From: Saccharina japonica
Taxonomy: Eukaryota > Sar > Phaeophyceae > Laminariales > Laminariaceae
Length of the DNA: 64,000 nt
Assembly (NCBI GenBank): GCA_008828725.1
Contig: MEHQ01002181.1
Location: 1 to 64,000 of the forward strand
Reading direction: 5' to 3'
Shown here: positions 1-11,400 of the stretch, piece after piece
Numbering within the stretch: position 1 is the first letter of the stretch
Layout: every line of letters begins with the position of its first letter
Translations under genes and position numbers: made by a program
The notes under the pieces: generated by a model
Database searches by the model: none
The model's input: only the letters and a program-made list of their open reading frames with translations
What the model was told of the DNA's origin: nothing

Positions 1-265
1 TCCTTCTACCCGTCGACATCCAGCACACCCAGTGTCCGTGCCGATTCTTCATCCCAAAAAGGTACCAGTTCTGTGGTCACAAAACTACGACACAGAGATA
101 CTACGCTCAGTGCAGTAAGCAGAGCAGACAATGCAATGCCATATACGACAGGCAAGACCTACCCTGCTAGCAATCCAGGTGCTTGCGAGAGAAAAAGACA
201 AAGAAAAAAAAAAAAAAAAGCGAAAAGGAAAAATAATCAAAAGTAAACATACTGAAGCAGCAGTG
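1..265 (+). repeat. Dispersed repeat family A, cut by the window edge
   Basis: Family of about 290 bp: (TG)n, TTCACATTAAACC, CCCGTCGACATCCAGCACAC, GTGCCGATTCTTCATCC, GGTACCAGTTCTGTGGTCAC, AGACAATGCAATGCCATA, CTAGCAATCCAGGTGCATG, then A-rich and ACTGAAGCA. A-rich 3-prime end suggests a SINE-like retroposon, but no Pol III A/B boxes are clear. Confidence 0.85.
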
Positions 266-1880
266 GGTACCCCTGACTTGATCCTGTTGCGGCTTTAGAG
301 GGAGAAAAGTGACGTTCAAAATCATCCGATTAGAGCAGCATGGGCCACTGCGTGGTTGGGGGGAGATAAATCTGGGGCCCGCACTAATTTTCCTTGCAGT
401 CGTATTTCTTGGGGCGCAGCATAATAATGGTATTACCAGGTAAAATAATGTTGCTGGGAGCTCACAACTCCTCCGTCACAGACGGACGGTTGATAAAAAC
501 CCAAAAGAAATCGGTCACTGGTTTGGCGTCCCCAAAATTGAGAGAGGTGGTTGGTTCAAGCCGAAAACCAGTACTAGACGAAGCATGATAGTAGATATTC
601 CTAAGATAGCTATTTAGGCAGTCTGATTGGCTCAGGGTATGTTTTACCCGGCGCAATCAACGTGGGAGTCTTTCCCAGCCACAGCATGCCGAGCAAACCA
701 AGAGTCTTTCCAAGCTCACCATCCACGCCGACCGAGTCAACCTAGAGTCTTACCAAGCACAGCATCCCAGCACTGATTGATCACTGGCATAGGGTTAGGG
801 TTCGGGTCGGAGTATCGGCTTCAGGCGCCAAGCACTAACCCCCGTAAAGTTCTACTATCAAGGTTCGTCCACCCCTCCCGACAAGGCCTTTCGTAACTAA
901 ACCCCTCTCTTGTCCACAACATTTGAAAATATACAGGGATGGTATAATACAAATACATACGAGTATAACTGGTTACTTACCCCTAATTCCCCGACTTCGG
1001 CTTTTCCAATTACTTACCGGTAATTACCTCAAAACTTGGGGATGGTTCGTATCATCAAAATGAAGAAAGGGGTGGTGGCGGTTTGCGTATGTATGTATGA
1101 TGTATGCTGCGCCAAGACAAGAGCAGCCATAGGTTGCTGGAACGTGCTGTACAGCAGTACTGCTGTAGCTCTCTAGCTCAGTGTGCAGCTCGCTAGGCAC
1201 GAATTGTTAAGGTTTAATGTGGAGAACACACACTACAGCAGCAGTATATATGGAAAGAGTTTTTTGCTGGCGGGCCAACTGCTTTGCTTGCTGCTCTGCT
1301 GGAACGCTGCTGTCGCAGTTGGGTGGCCGTCCGGCGATGGGAAAACTGGAAAAAGCCGGGGGCATGCACAGGTCCAACCATTTTATATATACATGTGCAA
1401 CGGTCGGGTCGGGCAACAACGACCACTACACGAAACGCCAACGAACACCAGAACAACGAGTGACAGAAAACAAAAAACGAAACGCAAAAATGGATGGCAG
1501 ATCGCACTTGTGCGTGCATTACAAATAAATGCCAAATGCCATTCTAGACGAGAATAAAATCACCAGCCAAAGCGGCATACTATCATCGCACGGATAAGTT
1601 GAATGCAACAAAAAAAAAAAAACCACATGTACGTACGTACGTATGCGTTTTTTTGTTCCTTCACATTTATTAGATTCGCCCGTGTTTTCTCTCCCTCTTA
1701 TTATATACAGGCGTGTATAGTGCCGCATATTTTAGAGCGGACGTGGTACGGGTAATACCGCAAATTGGTCAATTGTGGAAACCGCTGGCACGAACTGGAA
1801 CCGCCAAACAAAATCTTTAAAATGTTGAAAAAAAACAGAAAAAAACTCTCCCTTTAACAAAAATTACTCTCCTTTATAAT

Positions 1881-2169
1881 CAGGGATGTGTGATACCGCA
1901 GATTTCAGAGCGGACGTGCGGGTAATACCGCAAATTGGCCAAATGTGGAAACCGCTCGCAAGAACCGGAACCGCCAAAATAAAGCTCTCAAACACGAAAA
2001 ATGAAAAGAAAAACAACACCTAGCGGTTTCCAGTGTATATGCAGGCGTTGTTTACGAGGGGACAGCACAAAAATCCCGACTAAAAAAACAAAACAAAAAA
2101 GCAAATCCGGGTGTGATTTTGAAAACCGATGAGAACCTGGTACCGGTATTAAGGTATTACACATCCCCG
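1881..2169. mobile_element. Possible hAT-like short element
   Basis: Starts CAGGGATGTGTGATACC and ends with the near-inverse GGTATTACACATCCCC. No target duplication is visible. A related stretch without the CAGGG end lies just upstream at 1728-1800, sharing GGTAATACCGCAAATTGG and ACCGGAACCGCCAAA-like motifs, so this is a pair of decayed relatives. Confidence 0.5.
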
Positions 2170-2383
2170 CTTGCAATACTGCTGTGGTCGTAACTCAGAT
2201 CCGGGGTCACAAATAGCAGGCTCTCCTCCTTCTCCCTCCCCACGACAGGAACACAACAAAAAAGCAGCGCTGAACAACAGGGAACAAAGCAAGACACCAA
2301 CCACGACACAAAAATCAAAACCCCTCCCTGCTCCTTTTGCTTATTATTAATAGTTTGCTTGCCCCGTCTTTCGTTTTTCTCAC

Positions 2384-2452
2384 ATCTTCTCCCAGCGAGC
2401 GGAAGGCCGCCTTGCGCACGCTCTCCTTCACGTCCTGCGTCCGGAGCACTAG
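2384..2452 (-). CDS. NCAPG: NCAPG exon, RTKDVKExVRKxAF HEAT block
   Basis: 69 bp, 23 codons, phase 0 at both ends: LVLRTQDVKESVRKAAFR then SLGED. It corresponds to the CAP-G HEAT unit with RTKDVKEAVRKLAY. Acceptor CTGCAG, donor GAT/GTGAGA. The next exon is not in the window; bases 1-2383 look intronic. This short exon stands out from the AT-rich intron by its GC content and by its agreement with the family. Confidence 0.85.
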
Positions 2453-5400
2453 CTGCAGTTGTTGTAGTTGTTTCCCCCGCCCGACGAAAACACACAAAGA
2501 GACACAAGGGAGGGCAAGCGACAACGGTCACAAGGATAGAAAAAAACAACGTTACACATATGATATGTGTAGATTAGATACCGGTTAACCCAAACTCAGA
2601 ACTCAATAAAAAATCCCGCACTAATTCCAAGTACTTTGTCCCCCAAAATGTGGGACCAGTTCTCAAGGGGTTAAAACATCCGTGTTGCCGGGTACGTACG
2701 CAAAATCGGTTTTGAAGCAAAATCGGTTTTGCGTAACGATCGTATAGTTCGCGTATAGATGCTCAACATGCAGTTGAAAAATATATACGCTCGTATCAAA
2801 AAATCAAAATCGGGGTGTGGGACGCGGTTTTATAGAGGTCAACTTGGGACTTAAGAAAGAGCGAAAATTTGACGATAAAAAAGTGACGATTACGGCACCA
2901 GTCACTGCATGACTAGGGGATGAAAAAAGGGGATAAAGCACAAAGGTGTCCGAATCGCCATGCAAGGTAGTCGTACAGCCAGTATTGTCTATTGTCAACC
3001 GAAAATGGAGATGGCCTCCGTCGGTTTTAGGTTTTTCGGCCAAAAAAGTCGATCGGTTTCGGTTTACAAGGAAAAAAAAAAAAACAAAGGGGAAACCGAG
3101 ACGGAAATCGAACGGTTTTCCGGTTAAAAAACGAAAATGTCCGTCGTTTTCCATATATACATATTTTTATTTGTTTGATTTTCTTAAATAAACCGAGAAT
3201 TATAAACGAGTCGTTTTTTTCGGTCTTGAAAAACCGACGAAAATAAAAACCACCGAAAAAAAAAAGACGTTTCGTTTTTGTCGGTTCAAAACACTAAACA
3301 CTGCTGTACTGCTGGGTGCCCACGCTGCCCGTACGTAGACGGACGATGTCATAGGGGACTAAAGTTATCGTTGTTTTGGTTCGCTATTTCTAAAAGGGGG
3401 CCCCAACGAAGTGGGTACTATCATAAGTGGCGTGTCAAAAAACAAAACAAAACAAAAAGTGACGAAAACGACGACGCCAAGGACGGAAGCAATACAGCTG
3501 TGTGTACCGTAGGTTCTATTAACTCCATACGTATATAGGTCCTGTGTAATACGTACAAGGTCCTGTGTAATACGTACAAGGTCCTGTGTAATACGTACAA
3601 GCAGTGAGCGGCTCTCATTTCACGTGTCTCACTATTTCCCCCCCCCCCAAAAAACATGGGGGCGATCTCATGTTTTTTTTTTTTTTTTTTTTTTTTTTTT
3701 TCCATCCCATTCATTGTCTTTGCACTTCCGTCTTTCTCCCTCCCTTTATTTCAGTATACCTTTTTTTGGGTAAGTTAGCATGTGACCACGGGAATCGACC
3801 GTGTCAAGTGTTGGATTAGTACGGACAGATGGAGGTACTGGATAGAGAGACCGGCACGGTTTTTAATGTGAAGACAACAACAACAAGTCGTAACTCAGAT
3901 CCGGGGTCACAAAGTAGGTTCTTCTCCCTCCTCTCCCACTACGGTTCTTGCCTTGCATTTTTATCGCGAGAAGTGTTCAGCACTTTCTTCCCTCGTCAAC
4001 TCTCGTTGAATTTTGTTAATGGTTAACAATGTTAGTGTTGGGGAAATCGCACGAAAATTTCCGATTTATCGAATACCGACCTTTCGATAAATCGTATCGA
4101 ACATGTTTCTCGCCCTTCACCCCCCTGTTAATGCTTCGAAGCACGCCTTATCATATACCTGCTGTCTGGTGCTGCCGGTATGCTGGGGTGTTAATATAAC
4201 GACCACGCGCGCGCGGTCTATTGCCTGTTTCTGGTGTCTCTTCGCTGCCATTTTTGTGGCGCATATGCCTACCGGTCGTGTCACCAATACCGATTGCCTC
4301 GCGCTCGCCAGAGGCATCGCATCATTTGAAGTACCGAGTATACCCATATGCTACTATTGGGTCGATAGCCCATAAATACGTAGCATCACGCATGTAGCCA
4401 CTACTACCCAAGGTTCGCCTAAGGGCGAGTCTTAACGAATGAAAGTTTCCAATCGATTCGATCTCCAATCGATTCCTTTTTTATGAATCGACTCGATTTT
4501 TTGTCGATTTGAACTGGAAATTGTGGCAAAATCGAGTCGATTCATAAAAAAGGAATCGATTTGAGATCGAATCGATTGGAAACTTTCATTCGTTAAGACT
4601 CGCCCTAAGTGCGAATCAAATCGCGCAACTTCCCGTTTGGTTCCGGAGTGCGGTGGTCGGTGGTCGGTCATAAAAGGCCACAACAGTGGGTCCACGGGGA
4701 AAATACATATATGGAAACAAAAAAAATCGCCACGTAGCACAACCAAAATAACTCGGAAGCCGGAGGCACAAAACAGACAACAATAAGAGGAGGAAGTAGC
4801 AAGAAGGGAGAGATGAAGGGATGGGTAGACCAGGCAACCACTCAACTATCGAACCACTCAAATCAACCGACCAACGAAGCACATCAACCACGAAAACAAC
4901 CGACAAAACACAGCAGCAGAGAGCCGAAAACCAAATACGTCAGGAGACATCTCAGAAGCAAGGCAAAGCGTACGCTGTCAAAAAAGGGTGTAGGGCCGAG
5001 TGGTCCACACGAAAACCGAGCACTTTGGTGCATACAGTCAAGGCATGTCAAGGCAAAGTTGCTGTCTTTCAATCAAGGGGTGAACGTTGCTTTCTCCTGA
5101 CAATTTTTGCCGAATTCGACATTAGGCCGCCCCACCCGCCCCGTCCCGCCCTGCTCTTCTTCTGCTCTTGATCCTTGAGTACGTACGAAGGGCATATAAC
5201 TACGAACGCGGGTGGGCGAAGAGAGAGCAAGAAGGGACAGATGGTGGACAAATCCACCAACCAACCAATCAAATCAATCAAATAATTCCATCAATCGCCC
5301 ACGTCACAACATCACAACGACAAACATGACCATAAGACCATAAGGGACAACGCCGAACATTGCACTATACATTAGACCCTCACCCTGCCTTATATACAGG

Positions 5401-8400
5401 TTGAGTTGGCGTCGGTTGGAAACGACACTGCTGTAAAACATGCCGCTCACTACGTGAGCTAGACCACCAGCCTCTTTTTTCTTTTCTTTTTCTCCTACGG
5501 TCGATTACAGATGGCGGTCGAGTTAGATAATTTGTTCGGGGTGGAAAATCTTCACTCCGCACAAAGGGAATGATCGTGTCACGTAGTTTTGTGTATGGTG
5601 AGGCACCCACGAGGCAGTTACATAGTACTCCCATTGCTGTCTCTGGAAGTGGCCACACCGGAAATTACACCAACTCATTGAAGCTGTCATCCACATATGC
5701 AAGTCCGCCTCACACGGGGTTTATAGCAGGATGCAGATCACCCTTCATGTGACTTGCCGACAATCTCACGGCGCTTCGCGCTTGGTGCAAGCAACGTCTG
5801 CCTGATCCGTGAAAACCCGACATGCTCCGTCCCGGCATTGTAGAGATACGAGGGGCTATGGGCGTACGACTACGGCCATGCATGGATATAGAGTACCCCC
5901 CCCACCCCCACTACGCACACATGAGAAAAAAAAGTATACCTGGTACATACTATTGTTGGTGTAATGAGCAAATGTTGGCGGTGTCTCTTGTTACAAGTAG
6001 GAACGGCGGTGCCCCTTCTCGAAAAGGGTGCATGGTCAATATCGTCGAAAGCAGCGTGTGTTTGTACGTGTATGCACGATTCGACGTGAGTTGGACAAAA
6101 AAGGGAAGAAAAATGCTACACTCTTTTTCTCCCGAAATAATAAAGTAGTAGCTGGTACAACGTAGTATATAGGGGGGGGGGGGGGGGGAAACGCCTGCTA
6201 GTTAGGTGACCCCGGACGAAAGGGAGGGAGCTCGAGAAGCAAGGCAAAGACGGCACTACAGCACAGAAGAGACATTCCTAGGGCTGGGCACTGGCTGACT
6301 CAGTCAGCAGCGATGTATACTGTCGTCAAAATCAATCAGTATACTGGATTGCTGGAGTAAAGTGTCCCTCTTTTCTCCTCTTCTTCCGAAACGCATTGGT
6401 GGGTTTCCGTACTATAATATGGCGTGTTTCTTGGACATCTATAAAGAAAAACCTACTGGCGAATACACTGGCCGGGTCAATCAGTAGATTACTACTGCCA
6501 GTGCATACGGTGCCGGTGCCCAGCCCTAGACATTCCCCGCTTGCCTGGTCAAGCATGCCCACAGTCTTGTCCACAGCAACCAGCGCCGCCTGCCGGACGT
6601 CCGGGCTGCTGTCGCTCATCATCGCCCTCATGAGCTCGGCCCGGACGCGGTCGTCCTGGAGCACCGCCTCGTCTTCGTCCTCTTCCAGGGCGAACTGGAA
6701 CGGCCGGAGGGCTGCCACCGCTTGCACGCGTACCCCAGCCACCTGCCGGATGAGCAACAACAACAGCAGCAGCGACAAGAAGAACGCAACAACAAACAAG
6801 CAAACAGCAACAAACAGGAGCAGAGGCAAGCAGCGAGCTATTCAAGTTACAGTATTCATCTTGCAGTATTAAACACCTGGGAACTATTATACTGCTGTGT
6901 ATTGCTGTATATGGTTCTCATATGTATATATTTCAATCAAACAAAAAGTTAACAGCAGTAACCCCAAAAAAACAACAACCCGGCAACCAACCATTTTTTT
7001 TTTTTAAAGCCACACAAAAACAACCGAAAGAACAAAACCAGCATCATATTGACAGCTCGGGCGACCAAAAAAACACATATCTGGTATATACGAAGACATC
7101 TACACTTTCTCATGCTTTCGTTAGACTTAAAAAATCTAGGGTGGCCCGCGCTAAAAAAAACACACCTTTTCCTGTTTTCGTTCAAAATTGAAGTTTTTGG
7201 ACGGCTCACGCCTCTCGCCATTTCCAACGCCCCATACCGTCCGCTCCGCTGCTACTACGATCAACGTTGGGAAAGACACGCCCACCCAAGGTTGATTGAG
7301 GGGGGGGGGGGGGGGGCGTACTCATTTGTTGCTTGCCTTAGTCATTTGACCATTGACCACGCATCCCTTTCGAGACGGAGCACCGTTCCTACTCCTAATA
7401 GAGACACCTCCAACATTTGGGCGCTCATTACGTTGTTTCCATATATTACAGAGAAACCTTTTGCTAATCTTATCCCCTTCCTGCTTCGCCGCCTGTGGCC
7501 ACCATCTATCTCCTAAGATAGCGATCGTTTTCTCGCTACTATTTAGTGTACCAAACTGCTCCATGTCACACTCGTCTATTTTCCTCATCTCCTCCTCTAG
7601 CACATCCCTTTCCTCCTTGTACCTTTCACATTCTCCCACTATGTGAACTCTACTCTCTATGGCTTTGCCACATGGGCACATCTGTGCCTCTACTTCCTCC
7701 TCCTCCCGGCTACTGGTATACCTCCTTCTTCTTTCTGGCAGGTCCAGGTCCCCTACACGAAATCGCAGTTTCAGCTTTTTCGCGAAGTCCATTGGGCCGT
7801 GCAGATACCTTTTCATTCCTATTCCTTCTCTCAACCCCCCGTACATCTCTAAGTGTTCTTCCCCTTCCACCTTCTTTCTCAGTGCTAGCCTTTCCCTTCT
7901 TTCTATCCTTTCTTTCACTTCTGTCTTGTATCCGCTAAATTTCTCTATGGCCAGCGTCTCTTTTTGGTTTCCTATTTCCTTCCATACTTTCTCGACTACG
8001 CTATCCCACCTTATTCCAGCTCGCCCTTTGGTTACTTTCTCCCATACAGCTTTATCGGCTATGGCTGGCAACCTCTTATTTGGCATGTTCTTTACTTTAT
8101 ATTGCCATTTCAACTTACGCACGTCTCTATTTGTCTTAAGTGGGTACATTCCCAGTTCTGCTCTCAATACTGTATTACTCGTCGTACTTGAGCATCCTAG
8201 TACTTTTTTAGCTGCTGTCATCTGTACTGTTTCCAGCTGTTTTACGAGCTTCGCGTTCCCTTCCCATACTTCTCCTGCATATTCTAGCTTTGGTACAATC
8301 ACATTCATCAGTATACATCTCTTAATTCTAGTGTCAAGGTGCGAGTCTGTTAGGACTGCTTCCATCTTGCCTACGTGTGCCTTACCCTTGCCTATTATTT

Positions 8401-11400
8401 TATTTATGTGTGCATCCCAAGAGCAATCTTTTGAGATTTCTACGCCAAGGTACGTATACTGGTCTACGATCGGTAATTCATCTTCTCCCCACTTCCACTT
8501 ACAAGTTACCGGACTCTCCTTATCTTCGTTACATACAACTACTGCGCACTTTTTTACGTTCGCCGTCACTCTCCACTTCCTGGTGTACTCGATTGCCTTC
8601 TCTATTTGTTTCTGCAGTCCTTCGGGTGTTTCTGATATGCAAACGAAATCATCAGCAAACATCAATCCCGACACCGTATCTTTTGAGGGGGGGGGGGTAA
8701 CGGTAACTACGTACGTGGCAGGGGGGGAGGCCAATGGCCAATGACAGTTACCTACCGGCACCGGGCTATGTAATATTCGTGGCTCTCAGCGCTCGAAAGA
8801 CTTATATACGATACATTAACTTACAAGACAGGTAAGAGTTGAAAACGCCGTCCGAGGTATGTACGTATGTACGTACATATTACATAAATATTTCCTGCCA
8901 ACCAGGCTAACAACCATTCATGAAATATGAAATATACACCTATTGCAGCAGCAGTACCTCTGACACATGTATAAATATATATTTTATGCCTACCACGTAC
9001 TACATGCGGACACGCAACACTCAATAGTACTACAAACGACAAAGTAGCACCAGTATTCGTAAACGCTGAACAGCAGGACGGTTGTGGGTTGGATATCGAC
9101 CGAAAATCGTGTTCCATACAACGTCGAAAAAACAAAACAAAACAAAACAAAAACGATACGATTTCGATATTGGATACAAGGGAGGTTTTCGTTCAGTGTC
9201 AGCATAAAAAACACGGGGATGCCAGGGGATGGAGGGCAAAAACACGTTCCATATATACGATATATTTTAAAACGTTCGATACCATATATCAAAAGTTCGG
9301 AATCCGACGCAAGTCGACGAGGGAAGAAAGTGCTGAAATCTTCTCGCGATTAAAATGCAAGGCAAGAACCGTAGTGGGGGAGGGGGAGGAGGAGGAGGGA
9401 GAAGAGCCTACTTTGTGACCCCGGATCTGAGTTACGACCAGGAAGGAGAGAGAAAGGAAGGGCGAAGACAATAAGTGGGATGGAAAATAAAATAAATAAA
9501 ATAAAAATAAATTGAAACGTCCGATTCGACGAGAGTTGACGAGGGAAGAAGGTGCTGAAACCTTCTCGCGATAAAAATGCAAGGCAAGAACCGTAGTGGG
9601 GGAGGAGGTAGGTAAAGCCCAATTTGTGACCCCGGATCTGAGTTACGACTAGTACGGGGGACCATGGTAAATAGGATCCACGGTACGGGGGACCATGGTA
9701 AATAGGATCCACGGTACACACAAAATCCTAAATATTTACCTATTTATATTAACAGCATTTGGTCCTATTCACTACCCCGTAAAAATACCTATTTATATCA
9801 GGGATGCGTATTTCCCGGTAGCGGTAATTACCCGAAAGTAATAAGGCTCGAGGTAATATTTTTTTTCAGAGGAAAGTATTTTTGCTTCCCCTATCCCCGG
9901 GAAAATAACGCCTCCATATTTGCTAGAGGGAGCTGTACTGTCTCAGTAACCTGGCTTCGCCATCAAAGGAGGAGAGAGCGTGTGGCGACGAGCTGTTGTT
10001 GGACTGGTCAATCCCTTCAGCGCGAGAATTTTTATTTTCCAGACCAAGCACCCTGAGTGCAACGAGGGAGAAAGCGAGGAGCCGACTGGGAAGGACAACA
10101 ACGAGAGCGAGTACGGACGGAGCAGGTCGAGTGTGGTCGTGCTAGGACTGGCCAAGTGGCACCGGAGCGGCGCGCCGGATCACAGCAGCACGCCGCAGCA
10201 GCAGCACAGCAGCGCGGAGCAGCCATCCGGAGCACGGACGACATCGACCCGTGACGAACGGACAATCATTTTTGTTTTTTTTCGTTTTTTCCCCTGAATT
10301 TCGTTGTTGGGTCTGTGTGGATGACGTCACTGGTTTGTAGAAAGACGCGGCAGAGATGGCGCGACACCCCGGGTGCCTTCATTGTGTGCCTGATCGTGGA
10401 AGACCCTTCAATGTGGAACGATTCCTAATCAGTGTCGATGTTTATAATGCTGTGCCTAACACAGACGTTCAGGATAGATTCGGGCAATTGTCAATTGACG
10501 TGATGGCTTTGGTTGGCTGTTCTTTTTCACTGTGTGCCCGCGGACTGTCATTCCGGCAGCACTTCAGACAGCAGCTGCGTGCTCCATCTTGTTCCCACGC
10601 CTACCGTGTGTTTTTGTACAGACAGCACTTCAGACAGTAGTTACGCTGTAGTCGGCAAATTCATTGGTAAAGAGTGGGAGGGGGGGGGGGGGACGATGCT
10701 GCTGTAGTCGAATGGAGATTGCGGGCGTGTAGTTCAGTTTTGGACACGCATAACATGCTGTAGGGATTTTAGGTGTACCTCTTCGGACTCGTGTATCCTT
10801 TCCCTGCTAAGTGTACGTGTTCTTTAGGATTCTCTGATGGCTCTAGCACTTTTGTGACCACGGGCCGTGATCTTGCTAGATCAGACTATAGGGATTAGCA
10901 ACTGAAACGAGTTTAATGTGAAGATAACAACAATATCGAATGGAAACCCCCGTTTTTTTTTTTTTTTTTTAACGCTGCTACGATTAAGGTGTGCAGCAGA
11001 GCCGAGCGCTACGTAGGCGCCCACAGGCCCCTGCTATTATATCACACATATATCATACAGAGGAATTGGATGTTATGGCGAGCGGAATCATCGAAGGAAT
11101 GTACTAAAAATGTTATAAAATATAATCATATATATGAGCTAGCATATTCGAATGGAAAGGGTGAACTCGGCGCAGATGCAGCTGGGACGCTGGGATTTCG
11201 TTGAGGCGTCCAACGCCCATGTTTTCAGTTTCTGGTCGCGGAAAAGGCCGTGATCGCTACACGCGTACGAAGCAGCGCACTGCTTTAAATGCTCGTCCTG
11301 CTTTTCCCTTGTGCTGCTGATTTACCTGGCGACATACCTAAGTATATTCTCTATCATCAGCACTACGGCAGTAGTAGCCCTATTATTCCAGTATCAAATG

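Larger units (their letters stand above)
1..2383. other. Left-edge intron of NCAPG
   Basis: No exon seen. Holds family A at the edge, two related hAT-like stretches (1728-2169) and a family B scrap; 265-1700 shows nothing recognisable. Confidence 0.6.

Noticed and set aside
3000-3300. Possible element in the TCGGTTT/AAACCGA-rich stretch
   Set aside because: Low-complexity with many short inverse matches but no definable ends.
7659-8744. 361-codon plus-strand open frame
   Set aside because: It is the antisense shadow of the LINE reverse transcriptase fragment; its Ser/Phe-rich composition is what the complement of a Lys/Glu-rich protein gives.
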